Positions 26,901 to 41,900 of a stretch of 64,000 bases of DNA are shown here, piece after piece. The stretch is taken from assembly GCF_905475395.1 (NCBI RefSeq), contig NC_058337.1, positions 104,154,368 to 104,218,367 of the forward strand. Reading direction: 5' to 3'. The notes under the pieces were generated by a model. That model worked only from the letters and a program-made list of their open reading frames with translations. It searched no databases and was not told the DNA's origin. Source of the stretch: Chrysoperla carnea. Its lineage: Eukaryota; Arthropoda; Insecta; Neuroptera; Chrysopidae. The stretch's first letter is position 1. Each line of letters begins with the position of its first letter. The translations under genes and the position numbers were made by a program.

Positions 26901-29900
26901 ATGAAGCAGACAAAACAAAATAAACATGCAATTCGTTTTCAAAACGAAGCAACACATAAAAAAATCACAAATAATTCTAAAGCAATTAAAAAAAATTGCT
27001 TGTTTGTTCTTGCCTGGATAAACTTCTATTCGTCAAATATTAGAGAACAAATTCAGCCAAGTATGTGTTGAGAAGAGAAAATCCATAAAAACCAACACCC
27101 CAAAAATAAAGGCATGTAAAAAGAATTTTTAGTATCACTACAAAATATTAACTTTGAGAAATGTAATAATGAATTCATATTTTGTTTTCAGTTTTCCATT
27201 ATTACATTTTATAAAAGAAAAAATAGAAGAAAAACCAACAAATTATATTTATAAAAATTTACAATTTAAAATATGACAAAAAAAATCAATAACTGACCTG
27301 TTCAAAGCTTCTACTTTAACCATATGTGGATCAACATCAGTTTTGAAGTCTTTTAATTGACCAATTTGTTTTTTAACTGCATCAATATCGGTTCCAAGTG
27401 GACCCATTTTTGAGAAACGATCTTCTGCTTTTGATAAGAACTCCACTAGATTCTGTAATAAAGAAATCAAATACTTGATAACAAATGAAAACTGACATGA
27501 AAAATATAAATATGTGGTCGGGATCGAACCCACGATTTTTGATGTTTCGAACCACTTTTACAATTAAACTACGAATTTATGTATGGAAGTATGTACAAAT
27601 TATTTAGAATGTAATAAAATTATGTTTTTAAGTAGATGATCATTTACCTGTAAAGTTTCATGGAATTCCATGGCCTTCTCCATGGCATCAATCAAATTCT
27701 CTTCACGTTTAGCATATAAAGCTGTAATATTATGCCACGCACTATCCAAATCTTCAATATGTTTTTTGACTTCAGGTTTATCTGGTTCACCAACTAATTT
27801 CATTAATATACGTCCAGATTCACGAACACTATCCACTTCTGGTTTAGTTTGATCAATTTCTTGACGAATTTCCTGTAAGGCCACTTGTTGTTCTTGAATT
27901 TTACTTGGTTCAACCGCTGGTGGTTCTTGTGAACTTAATGAATCTTGCAAATCTTTTAATACGGCCATAACATGATGTAATTGTTTCCAGAACTTTTTCG
28001 CTGCTTCCAAAGCATCGTCAAGTGTACGACCACGATCTGTTGTAGCTTTTTGGACATCTTGCCATAAGTTATTCAATTTTTCTAATTTCTTCTTAATATC
28101 TTTAATAGCGGGATCACCTTGACGATTTCCAGCTTTATTTAGGACATCACTTGCAGCTTTCTTAACTGCTGCATAAGCTTCCTCACGTTTATTTAAGTCA
28201 CCAATAAGTGCATCGTTTTCATTGATTTGATCTTCAATTTTGGGTACATTTGCTGATATTGGATCAGCTGATTTTACTTGATCAGCCGTGTTTGATAATG
28301 CTCGGAGCATTCCTTCCAATTTATCACTGAATTGACTAGATTCTTGTAAAGCATCTTCCAAAGCTTGTTGTCGTTCACGTAATTCAATTTTAATGGCATT
28401 ATAACGTTCGTTATCTTGATCTAGAAGTTCTTGAATCTTAATACCATCTTCTTCGTTGCATAATTTAATTAAAGCTTCACCAGTTTTGTTTAATTTTTCA
28501 ACCAAAGGTTTATGTTCATTAATTGATTGTAAGAACATTTCGTTACGATCTTGTTGTTGAGCAATTAAATCTGGTCGTAATGCGGGCATAGCCAACATTG
28601 TGACTTGTTGTTCAATGTCATCCAACCATGCTGACAAACCAACATGTGTTTCACGGAAGTGTTCAGCCAATGGTAAGGCTTGTTCCAAGATACCAAGTCG
28701 ATCAGAACTTAAACCAGACACCAAGTCCATCATTTCACGCAAATCTTCCATCTTCTCACGAAGGATTGAAGTGTCTTCTGTAGGTGATGTTTCGCGCAAA
28801 ACTTTTTTCGCTGTGGACAATACATCGCGAACACGACCTTTCTGTGATGAAATATCGTCATTCAATGCACGATGTTCTTTAAGCTGTAATCGAATTAAAT
28901 CTGGTTCAGCACTTGGCGGGTCAGATTCACGTAATTGTGAATCAACTTCGCGGAACCATTCAAGAAGTTCATCAATATCACCCGTAACTTCCATGGAACG
29001 TTGTTTACTCAAATTAATACGTTCAGCTTTACGTTGGATTTGTTCAACAATTGCATCAAAACGACGATTATCTCGTGTAACAATGCTTTCGATGGTGGCA
29101 GCACCTTCACCCGGTGATATTTGACATAGTTTTGGTCCAATTAAATTAATTGTATCAAGAACTGGTCGTAATTCTTGAATGTCAAGTTCCAAACGAGCAA
29201 TATCATCTTCTCGTGGATCTCCATGTTGTAAAATACCTTCAGCTGGAAGCATCCAATCAACCAAACGATTATGAGCGTTGTGGAATTGTTCGACAAGAGG
29301 CAAAGCTTCTTGGGCATGTTTTAATAAGTCAACACCTCTTGATGTTAGATCATTAAAACGCCGTTGTAATGAATCAAGTTTATCTTTAAGCTGAAGAGCT
29401 TCATCAGAGGAAATATGTTTCATTAACTCTAATCCTGAATCGACAGTTCCATCAACAGCCGATTGGCGTGTAGATATTTCCTCCGTTAAATCAGCTAAAT
29501 CATCCATTTGCTCTAATAATCTATCGGTATGAACAGCCAAAACACGGTAACGACCTAATCGGTCTTCCATTGCGTCCATCCATCCAACTAAATCTTGATA
29601 AGTGAGAACTAAATGTCGTAAACCTTGACGACTGGCAGTTAATAATTGTCCAACATTGTCACTAGCTTGAACTAAAGCTGTGTAACGATCGGTGGCAATT
29701 TGTAATTTTTCTCCTAAGCCAAGAGCTTCGTCTTCGCCAACAAGTTCCATCAGATTGGATGCAATTTCTGTTAAATCAGAGAATTCTGGTTTCTTACATA
29801 AAATATCATCATGAACAACTTCATGTTCACGAATCCGTTGTTGTATTTTTTCTTCATCTGTAGGTACCAATTCCATATCTTTGATTGTTTTCTCTGTTTT

Positions 29901-32900
29901 GTCAAGCCATTCTTGAAGTGGAATTAATTTGTCATGGAATTTCTTGGCAACATGCATTGCTTGTTCTAAATCTAATGTTCGTTGTTGAGCACCCGTTGTT
30001 AACTTATCAAATCTACCCATTAATTCTTTCAATTGTTTTTCAATTGCCTTCCTTTCAGCAGGATCAGCACCTTGGGCTATTTCATTACCCATAGTAAATA
30101 GAGATGACATGGAATTTTGTCGATCAAGAAGCATCTTTTTAAGGAATTTCTGTTCTTGTAATTGTGCTTTAACAACCTTATAATCGGCGGATGGTGGTTT
30201 TTGATTTGCAACCATCTCTTCGGTGTCAGTTAACCATTGTGCGAGGCCATCTAAAGCTTCTTGGAATTTACCAGATTGTAACAAGGCAACATCTAAACGA
30301 CGTTCTCTTTCATTCATACGCCCTTTAAGATCATTCCATTTCTCATTCATTTTTTCTAGATCTTTTTCTAAAGCACTTGTATTTACTCCAGCTGAAGCTG
30401 ATTGAATCAATGATTGACCTAAACGATTACACTCATCGACATTTTGTGATAATGGTTCCACAGTATGAGTACGGAATATACGGAAATCTTCTTGTTGGGA
30501 ACGAATTTGTTCCACTTCTGAACCAACCGGTTTGAATTTTCGCAATTGATCACTAGCATCTTGGATATCATCCAAAACTCCACCATGTGCTTCGTAGAAT
30601 GATTGTAATCTATCCAAAGTAGCTTGTAAATCATTTTCACGTTTTTTCGCACGATCATCTAATTTTTGTATTTGACGATTAAGTGTGTCTACTTGTTGGC
30701 GTGTTTGTACCGTATCTGGAGCAAAACCGTTATCAACTAGAACCTCACCATCACGAATTGCATCATTCACATCGTCAGCAGCTCGTGCGATTTTATTAAT
30801 AAATTGTGCAATATCATCTTGTTGATTACGTACAGTTTTAATGTCACGACCAGGTGGTTTCATTGCATCTAAATCATTTTCTAAGCTTGATAAATCGTGA
30901 GATAATCCTTTAACTTTGTCATTGAATTGTGTAACAGCTGTTGCTGCACTTTGTAGTTCGCTACACCTGTCTTCCAATTTACCTTGTAAATCTTCAATAC
31001 GATCACCAAGAGCATCAACTTCATCTAATAAATGTGTGGCATCAACTCCATGTTCACCGGCTTCGTTTGTTAAATCTTGTGCTGATTGTCGTACTGTCAA
31101 TAATGGTTTCTTCAAACCTGAAACTTCTTCACGTAATTGTTTAATACGCTCCAATAGTTTAGGATCTTTAGCAGCACCTCCAAGAGCATCGTGTGATGCT
31201 AAACGATCTTCACATCGTTGAATATTGTGTTGAAGATCGCGAAGACTTTCATTAAAGTCACCTAATCGTCGTGATGTGTCTTCCAACGATTGAGTTCGTT
31301 CAAGTAAATCGTTATTCAATTTATCCCAACGTTGTTTCAAGTTTGTTAATTCATTCTTAACTATGTCCTTATCGATATCACAAGCCGATAGGAATGTATC
31401 ACCTAACATTTTATTATTTTCATATTCTCCAGATTTTTTCCATACATCGTTACGGAATTGTTGTAATTCACGTAATCTTTGCTCCATATGTTTGCGTTTG
31501 AATGATGAAGGGCGTAATGAATCAAGTTTATCTTCAGCTTGACGTAACCATGGTAAGAATGTTTCTTGAGCTTTATAATATTTACGACAATGTTCTAAGC
31601 ATGTTTGTAATCGTGTGTGACGATCAACAGTTTCCTTCTTCAATTTATCCCAATGTTGTTGGATTTTATCGATGTCTCGTTGTAGCGATCGTGTAGAATC
31701 ACCTGTGGTTGGTGTTTTGGATCGTGCTAAAATATCACGACCTTTATTTAATAGCATAATAACTTCGTGTTCGCGTGCCATAACATCGCGATAAACTGGT
31801 TCATGATGATCAACTTGTTGTTGGAGTGTTTCACGATCGGCGGATATTAATAATCGATCAGTAAGAGCACCAAGCTCATCTGAAAGCCATCCCAATGTAC
31901 GTGCGCAAGATGCTTCAAATTGTCGTCCATCGCGTAACGATCCTTCAATTTCAGCTTTGCGATGATCCAATTTCTTCTGTAAGGTATTATATTGGCGGCC
32001 AACGGCTGCTAATTTCGCTTGAATTTCAGCTCGTGAGGCTGGATCACTAAGAACATCACACAATTGAGCACCGGTTGCTTCAGCATCAGCCAATAATGGA
32101 CGTTGGCCTTCCAATTGTCGTTCAAGATTTTCAATTTTATGTAATTGTTCTTCTGGATCTTTATCCAAAGAAATATCATCCAAATTATCACTGATTGCTT
32201 GTAAAGCATCACGTAATCGTGCAAGACCTGCATCAAATTCACGTGATGTATCAGCGGCGGCACCAAGTGATTCTGCCCGTTCTTCGAGGCGTGCAAGTAA
32301 ATCAGCCCATTTTTGTTGGATTGTTTGTAATTTATTAGCAATTTTATGTTGATCTGGAGTGTTTGGAATTAAGCTTGATAGAACGCTATCGCCGATATCA
32401 TTAAGATGTTGTAATTGTGGTTGTTGTCCACGGAATTCTTCACGTAACACTTGTACTTGTTGTACTTGTGATTGTACCATACGTGAATCACTAGAAATCG
32501 GTCCAAGCACAGTTAACATACGGTCTTTAGCTGTTAGCCATGAATTCAAACCATCATGGGTATCGTGGAAATCTTTAATATCATCCATAAACCGGATACG
32601 ATCTTTACATTTATCATTTAAGCTCTTCCATAATGATATTACATCTTCTAATTCGTCATTTAATCGATCTGAACCGATTGCACTTGGTTTACGTCTTAAT
32701 AAATCACGAACTTGAGATTTGGTTGAGTCCAACAAGGATTGTTTTTCGTACATTTCTTCCAATATTGTCTTATAAACTTTATTGGTTTTGTCAGCTTCTT
32801 CTTTTGTATTTGGAACAAATTCTTTCGGCATTTGTCGTTGAACTTTTTCCAAGAAACTAGATAATGTTTTTAATGAATCTAAATGTTTACGTAATTCATC

Positions 32901-35900
32901 ACGGATCGCATCAATTTCATTTTGACGATCGGTAAGTCGGACACCAAGTAAACTGTAGCGGTTGTTAATGTCAGCAAGTTGTTGTTGAACTGGTGATAAT
33001 TCATCAAGATGGAAACCATCTTGACTTGATCGCCGTGAACTGAATCCACTTGAACCCCCTGGTGAAACCGGTGACGTTAATTGGTAGCCTTTAGTTGGTG
33101 ATGGTGATCTACCGTCTTGTGATAAGCGACGTACTAAAAATTAAAAAAAACAAATAGATATTAATGGTTGCCTTATCGCTAGATTTGACCGATAAAGGGA
33201 TGGATATTTATTCAACACAAAAAAATTTAATTAGAAAGACTTTCATTTGTAATTTAGATAATCAGTTATTTCTTATAATTATTTTAAAATAATAACTTTT
33301 TTCTACGAGATTATGAGATGTTTTCTGCAGGGTAAGAAAGTTAGCTTGATTGATTTGTTACTTACAAGGACTGGCAGCAACACTTGTACGTTTTGTTGGA
33401 CTATAAGCTTGACTACGACGTCTACTTGGTGAATCTGGACGTTCGCCTCGTAACAACGCATCATAAATACTTCCCAATTCGTTAACTTTATCAATATTCA
33501 CACCATAATCACGATATTCTTTAATAATTGGTTTTAATTCTTCATTTTGACGTTTTAATAAATCAATATCGATTGCAATCACTTCTAAACGTGATACTTT
33601 ATTTTCAGTAACAGTTAACCATTCAAATATTTGATCACGTAATTTTTCATAGGCAGATAACTGTTCAGAACGTTGTTTGGATAATTTTTGTTTCTCATCC
33701 AGTAAGGTATTAAGATCTTTCCACTGTGATTCAAGAGACTGAAAAAAATAAATCACATTATATTATTATTATATTAACGAACAACGAAATTTTTTTCCAA
33801 AATTAAATTACTCACCTTAATTTTATCCCTAACAGGTACAGTATCAGTGACATCTTTCTTCCCAACTAGATTACGTCCTTTCAGAACAGTATCTTCAAAT
33901 TCATTACGTTTATCATCACGTCGATTACATAATTCTTGCATTTTTATTGTATAATCGTTCACGGATAATTTAATTAAATCACGTGACTCCACAATATCCA
34001 AAATGGATACATACCATTGTTCGAAATGATTAACTTGTACGGTAAATTGTGAAAGTTGTACATGTACTTCTTCTAAAGCATCACCACGTTTTATTGATTT
34101 ATCCAATAATTTATCAAAACGTGATTTAACATCATGTAATTTTTGTTCAATTTTCTTTGCAACACGAGCATTACTAGCATTCGATATTAATTCATGTGCT
34201 GTTTTTGTAATGGAATCAACACTTGGTCTATGTGAATCGATATCTGCTTGTAACAAACGTTGTTCACGAATTTGTTCCTCCAAACGTTCCTTATTTAATG
34301 ACGCAGGGCGATGAATAGTTTTAAATTGATTTTCAGCTTGATTCAACCAATTGACAAGGCCATCCAACGCATCTTGAACACCCTGTGATTGTACCAATGC
34401 TGTATCTAGTTCTTGGCATTTTTCTGCTAAGGCATCGCCCAATTGTTTATATTTATCTTCCAATTCGATAACAGGTTGTTCCAACTGTGCGATTTCTGTA
34501 GGTGATAATTGTCCTTCGAGTGAGCGTAATAAACTGGATACTGCATGTTTGGCATTATCAATCAAACGTCCTTGTGCAAGGAATTCGTTATTTAAGGTCT
34601 TAGCACGATTTAATTGTTCTTCCACAAGTTTTGGTTCAGCACCAACTGGTTCGGATAAAACTTTAAGTACTTTAGGTTCAACTTCTCGTAACCATCTACG
34701 TGCTTTATCGACAGCATCACTATAGTCGCGTTGTTTACCACCAACACCAGATAAACGATCTGATAATGCGTTGGTGCGATTAAGTAGATCACGATATTGT
34801 TGAGTAACAACCGATAAATCGTTTGATACAGGTGAATCTTGTGACGATAATGGTTTAACATGTGGTAATCGTTCTGGTAATGATGTACGGAAATCGTTGA
34901 GAACGGTAAGATATTCTTTCGATTCATCAACGAATTTTTGTGCTGCCATTGTAATGAACCGTAAATCTGCCTTATGTGCAATGACATCGGATACAAATTC
35001 ACGAGTGCTATCAGCGCTTGAACTTAGTTTACCCAAATCGGATAATGACCGTTCTTTATCTTCGAGTGTACGTCTTGCACGTGATAACCAATCGGAGAAC
35101 ACGTTCAAATCACTTCGGAATTTGCTTAATTCATCACGTGCAGATGATAAACGACGTAATAATCCTTCTGTACGATCGCATGCACGGTCGTAGCGTTGTT
35201 TCAATGATCGACCGTTCTTCTCTAGTGATGTAATTTCATCTTTGCTTAATATATCACCAGCTGTTAATACTAATTGCCGTACCTATACAAATGAATTTTT
35301 TTGTACACTTGAATCCAGAAAATCTTAAAATACATTATAATATAAAGTCCAAGTTAAAGGAATTGAAACCAGAGCCTAGATACATTGTAAGATCGCCATT
35401 TTTAGTGAGGTATAAAATCTAATTTGCTCTCACTATAAGATATATTTTTACCTAAACATGGCGCAGCAATGACAACTTACTAACTTGTGACCAGACTTTA
35501 AATCTCATAATTTTATTTAGCTCAGAAATGAATAAAGAAAAAAAATGACTAACCTGATCACCACATTGGGCAATTTGACGATTATGTACATCTAAATCAT
35601 CTTTAATTTGTTTCATTATATTAATTTGATTACGCAATTCTTCTTCATATTCTTTAACAACATCTTGGGACGCTAATTTACTTTCAATTTGTGAAATCCA
35701 TGCTAATAGTTTTGTTAGCGTGTCATCACATAAACGGTATTTTTCTTCAACCGCTTGCTGTAATTGTTATTGAAAACAAAAAATATTGAAATTTGATTTT
35801 GTAATGCAAAGTAATAAATATTTTTAAGGTGAATTAACTAACATTAATGCATGAATACTTTAATGTATTCCCAAAGCTCAAAAAATTTTTTCATATGATA

Positions 35901-38900
35901 CGAACATAATTATTTACCGATAGCAAAGTTTACAAATTATTTGATGAAACAGTCAATCTTCCAAATAAAATGAGAAGTTTGATTCAGAAAAGCATTTTTT
36001 TTAAGATATTTTGGGAGCTATTAATTTAGATAGTCTGCTCGGGTGGCATATCATCCGGACATGATCAGATAATCATTCCTCAGAAATTTGAATCGTCACT
36101 ATTTCTTGCGAAAGTAAAGAAATAGTGTTAAAAGAGATTTTGCAGACCTGTCCTAATTTCAGAAAGATTTTCTAGCCTTTTGTATTAGGTTTACTTTCAT
36201 TTCCAGAATATACCCATAAAGTGAATATACGAAACTTAGTAAGTCAATCGGATATGTGCTTTCCAAATAGAAAAGAAGTAGAAAATAAAATCAACTGTCT
36301 TGCTGTAGTTTCAGCAAACATCGGTACATTTAAAACATTTTTCGTATCTTTTTTGCCGGAAAACAGCCGCTAATGTTTCCGTTATATTATTTTTCTACAA
36401 ATAGTGAAAATTTTTACAGAAAAAAAAATTGGATTTATTGGACCATATGAAAAACAGTGGAGAGCGTTAAGAAATACACCAACGTAAGCTTTTTGTGTAA
36501 GTTAAAACTCGTGTGACATATAGTATGTAATAATCATTTGTTTGGTTGTTAAAACATGAAAAAATATCCCAGTATACCTTTGACTGGGATAGATTAGAAA
36601 ACAATTTTAAAGCTGAAAACATTTTTTTATAAAAAAAATTCACATTGATCATAAAAACATTCACAAAATAAGCATACGAATACATTGAATCATGCGCATA
36701 AAACTCTCAGCCACATTAAATGAATTATCTAGAATTCGATATTAGAAAAGTATACTCTGATGTTAAAAGGAGTTAATTTTTAAAAGAGAGATATTGATAT
36801 TGGTAATCGAATAAGCATCCGGAAAAATTCATACTGGCCATAGGGTTTAATTATCGTTTGAAAATTGAGAATTTTTAGTTTTAAAGGTTAAAAAAAATTC
36901 GCATTTTCTGATTAATATTCAAAAAGTCAATTAAAACTGTTAATTGTAGGATTTTTAAAATTGCTTTCGCAAAACCAGTGGCGAGTTTGTCAGGGCCGTC
37001 TTAACCATATAAGACGTCATTTGGCGCCTTTCTCGGACAAATAACATAAAATTTTTTAACTGTCGTCGCCCTTGGCGGGTCTCATGGGTCTAAGCCTAAA
37101 TCCGCTTCAACGCAAAACTCGTTTACCTATATAATTTTTCTTTTAAATATAACGCATTCGATTACCCCATTCTAAATTCAAATATGTTACTTTTACTTGT
37201 TTAATTCGATGTAGTAACTTTAATGGCTGAAAAGTGTGTAATATTAAAGCCTCTGTCATTTATTAATTTAAAAAAAAATTACACACTTTTCGTGCATTAA
37301 AAAAGGCGCAAAAATGTGTACCAAGCTATTACACCGAATTATGCACGTAAAGTATATAAAAATGACTCAATTGTTTTAAAAGGAAGAAAAGTTGAAAAAG
37401 TTTATACTATTCATAATTCGAATTCTAAATCTGAATGAGATACATTTTTTTAATTGAATATGACATAAAATTTTTATGAATTTAATTTAAATTTTGTTAA
37501 TTTTCAAAAAAGGAAAAATTAAACTTTATGGTTAATTAAAAATTAAGAAAATTAATTATCAAGAAAAAAATGTTCAGTAATAATAAATTATCATTAAAAT
37601 TAAAAAAAAAAAAAAAAAACCTGGAATCAAAAATTCAAAACAAAATCAAATTAAAAATATTATTTTCATCAATTTTGAAAATAATACAAAATATTTTAAA
37701 AATTAAACATAAAAACTAATGTATTAAGAAGTTATAACTGTGATTTATTAACTATTATTAATTAGTATTAATTAATAATAAACTATTCAACGTGCAATTA
37801 ATTATTATGTAATACTAGCAATTTGCAAATTAATGACATTATTTTTTAATTTGCTATTAACAAAATACATTTTTAAATGAAAATGTTGTGTTATTAACAA
37901 AATTATGAGTTATGGTTTTCTTGATACTTTTGTATTTTTGTGATCAGAAAAAAAATTTAATTTGTGGGATTATTTCTAACATCAAAACGGAAATTACTTT
38001 ATTAAGCATTCGTAGTAAAAATTAGTTTGATGATGTTCTTTGGGTGGCGTCAAATTGACGAAATCGCCAACTTGTTACCATAGTTTGCGCAATGGACATT
38101 TTTCAGTATTTTTTATACCCATTGCGCAAAAAATTGGTGACAAATTGACGATTTTGTCAATTTAATGCCACCCAAAGAATATGACTAGTATCTCTGGAGT
38201 TAATCTAGTTAAATTCAGAGGCAATGTTTACATGGTATATTTTAGCCAGAGTTATTATATTGAATTAGTAACTCCGACTTAAGAAATAGTTAGTAAATGG
38301 AGTCCTTGAATCTAGCTAGAGCAACTATAGTAGTGGTCATGTACCTATAAAGTTTAACTCAGTACTAATTTTATAGAAACAAATTTAGAATGGAAAATTT
38401 TTATACTCAAAGGTAATTTTTCTTAATAAAAATTCTGGACCACAAATTTGTAAATCTCATTTGGAAGCCGGGAACATTTAGCTACGGCATTTATTTTGTG
38501 ACTAGACTTTCTTGTTGATAAGTAGTTGTCAGTTCAAACTTCGACCTCTAATTTAGTAAGTATTTAATCCGTTTTAGCGTAAATAAGTGGAAGACTTCCA
38601 TATACTATTTTGTACAACTTAAGGTAGTTCCTTTGCTTGAAATATTGTAAAACCCCTTTCGGCAAAATTTAACCCAGAAAATAGGGCTTACTATTAAATC
38701 TGAAAATTTCAGAAATTTTGACTGTTTAGAACTCGAGATAATTAATACCAAAGTTCTCAATTTTGATCAATTTACGTCAAAATGACGAAATTTGGCATTA
38801 TCTTGCGTTCTTAACGATCTAAATTTCTGAAACTTTCAGATTTAATAGTAAGCCCTATTCTTAGCCTGTAAAAAAAATTGTGGATTTCACAATAGTACAA

Positions 38901-41900
38901 GTAATAAAACTACCTTAAACAAAATTAGCTATTTTTGAAAAAAATGTTCTATTTTGTTTCTAACTGTATAAACAAAAAAACAAAAAATTGACCTGGAAAG
39001 TTTATAAAATTTCCATCCTGAATTCATTTCTTACAAATTAGGACACATTCTTTTAATATACAAATCTGACTCATCTATCGTTAGACTGAGTAAGACGTAA
39101 AAAATGTTTAAATCCCAAAAATTAAATTTTCAGTATAATTATATTAAAAAAATTAGTAAAATTATAAAGTATTTCTATAGACATTTTCATATGCCTTTTT
39201 ATAAAAATACTGCATTTGTATTTTTTTTTTGTGTTTGATGAAGCACAACAGCTTAAAATTCCTCAAAGAATTTGCGGCATTAATTATAAGATTTGTAAAT
39301 GAAAACAAAATGTAAGAATATATTTTGATATCAAAAAATATATTTATTTTAATGAATTATTAAGGTGTGTGTATCGTGTCTGTTTCAGTGGTATTCAATC
39401 AGTGGTCCCAACACACAAAAATAATGAAAAGCGAGCGAGCGAGCGAGCATGGAGCTGGGAGGTAACGGGATAGTAGTAGCATTCCCAACTGTAAAAAGTT
39501 AAAAAAAAATATTCTAAATTCAATTATACTCAAATGTTCTAATAAAATTTACTTAAAAAAATAATAACAATAATAGAAAATACGTGACATTTAAATGTGG
39601 GAGGTTTTCAATACTTTTAAAAATGGTTTATCCATAAAATACGTATTACTGAGAGCTATGATTCAAACTTTTCCCGCGCACTTCAGTGATTATCATCTTT
39701 TTACCCAGTCATGACAAAATGCTGTATTTCAAAGTCGTAGCTTTTCCACGACGATCATTGTTAAATAAATTAAGAAAATAATCGAAAATAATTAATATTC
39801 GATAAGTTAAACGCAAAAACATTGTAACTCAAATGGCGCTTTGCCACGACAGGACAGCTCTACTTCTTTCGTCACTGTTTCTTCGCATGTTTGCAGAGGC
39901 GACGGTAAATCCCGTAATCCGCCGAAATTGGTAATTTGGTAGTTCGACTTTTTTATAATCCAAGCAACCTGCAACTCCTAACCCAAATTAATAACAAAAA
40001 TTAATAATTAAATATCAAACTAGGTTTCGTGGATTATGAAATTTTGGAAAAATGAAGAACATGAGAAATTCTCCAAATCGTCAAATTTGATGTGAGAAGT
40101 GTTCACCACCAACCTCGGGATTCCCACTGGTCTTGCAGATTTGTAAACCGCGGTAACTCTTGTCAGATAACTACGAGCCTCTTCTTCTAGAAATGTAAAT
40201 TGTTTTAAGATTTATGTGATATTTTTCATTTTAAGTTCCTCTTTCAGCTTGATTCCGTGTTTTAATAAGCTTTTAAGGCTTAGTTATTACACTGCCTTTT
40301 GTTGTATACGTATTTTATGGACAGTCCCAAAGGATTTAAGAATTATTTTTCTGAGTTTCATAATTATGATAATGAACAGCGTAGTAGCGCGTTACTGGTT
40401 CTTATTTATTTGAACTTCAACCCATGCAAAATGAACTGTAATGAGTAAAGCTTTTGATTAAAACCAATTCTAAACTTAAAAATCCAAAACCAAATGTTTC
40501 GACAAGTCGTAAATTGTCGTGATTAGCCAAAAAAAATAAATAAAACAAAATTAAAAGCATACAGCATCCATTATTACTTGGAAAAAAATAAGGTTGTATC
40601 TTAAAACCCTTTGAATTGAAAAACATGTAAAACTCTTAATTAAATAAATTTATTTAAAAAATAAAAAACATCAAACTTACCCTAGCAGCAGCTGGTAAAA
40701 TCAAACCCCGTTCCAATGCTTTCACCAAGTCCAACTCTTTATTTTCAATTTTATCCAAATATTTTCCCGATACACTATCAATTAAATTCATTTGTGTGGG
40801 ATCAATAGCTGTCACTAATGGTGTAATATTACCAGTTTCTAGATCTTTAATCACTGTACTAGACGGATCAATTAATCCCGTTTCTAATGTATTACCTAAC
40901 GTTAATCGTTTACGATCAATTATATTCGGCGTGAAAAATGGATCAGTAAAACCACCCGTCACTGGATTATATAATCCAAAAATTAAACTTTCTGTTAAAG
41001 TAAAACCTCTTCGTGGTGTTGTTAATAAGCTTTGATTGACCGCTTGTTCTAGCGAATGTAATTTTGATGTAATTGTATCAAGTACATTGCCTTTTTCGGC
41101 ATCAATTAACCCTTTACGGAAGGCTTCTGGTAATTTTACTAATTTTTTCTTGAGACCATCTTTAATTAATGCCGTATCAGGATCAATACGTCCCAATGTA
41201 ACCGCCTCTTTTAAAGTTAAAACTTCATCTCCATCCGTAAATTTACTAGTCGTTATATCGAGTTTACCTAATTCAATAGCTTCGGCAAATGTGTAAGGTT
41301 TCTTTTTATAAACAAGTAAATTTTGATCGAACAATATGGAATATGATTGATTTTGGGGATCGAATGTTGCAGTTTTCGTTACATCAACTAATTGATCTGC
41401 GATTGCATCGTTTAATGTAATAAAATGACCGTTTTGTGGATGTTTAATAACGGCTAGATTTGGATCTAATAATTCGAAATTGATAGCTTCTTGTATTGAG
41501 CATTCGCGAACTTTACGAACATCTTTACGTGGTGAATCAAATAAGTTTTCACGTTTTTGGGATGTAATTAATTGATCAACAGTTATCAAAAGATTTCGTT
41601 CGAATGCTACATCGAAATTATAAACTTGTTTTGTTTTCGAATCAAGCACACGACCTTTAGGTACATCAATATTTCCATCTTCAATAGCACTTCTAATGGA
41701 TTTTAATTGATTCGTCACAGGATCTTTAAGGAACGTCGAATTAGGATCAAGTAAACCTGAATCTAAAGCTGAACTAATATCATGACATTCTCCAGTAGTT
41801 GGGTCAATAAATTTACCGGCTTCAGGACGATATAAAGAATTTTTAATAGCCTCTTCAACCGATATTGGTTTATGACTAGTTACAATTAAACCTTTTTCCT

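Larger units (their letters stand above)
35758..40680 (-). other. shot intron between the rod and the giant exon
   Basis: 4.9 kb. It contains two inverted-repeat elements (38036..38179, 38619..38918), a GAGC microsatellite (39431..39448) and a GC-richer patch at 39830..40190. The patch includes an exon-like 73-nt frame, 40114..40186 ([19 protein letters not shown]), with AG and GT ends, but its phases (1 in, 2 out) do not fit its neighbours. I saw no exon that fits. Confidence 0.55.

Noticed and set aside
24115..35204. Many open frames of 60-170 codons on the plus strand opposite the spectrin-repeat and plakin exons
   Set aside because: They are antisense shadows of strongly biased coding sequence. 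They lack starts, splice sites and any recognisable protein pattern.
36430..36480. Plus-strand [15 protein letters not shown] followed by a GTAAG donor-like site, faintly P450-like
   Set aside because: Only 17 codons, with no flanking exons of such a gene. Too short to support.
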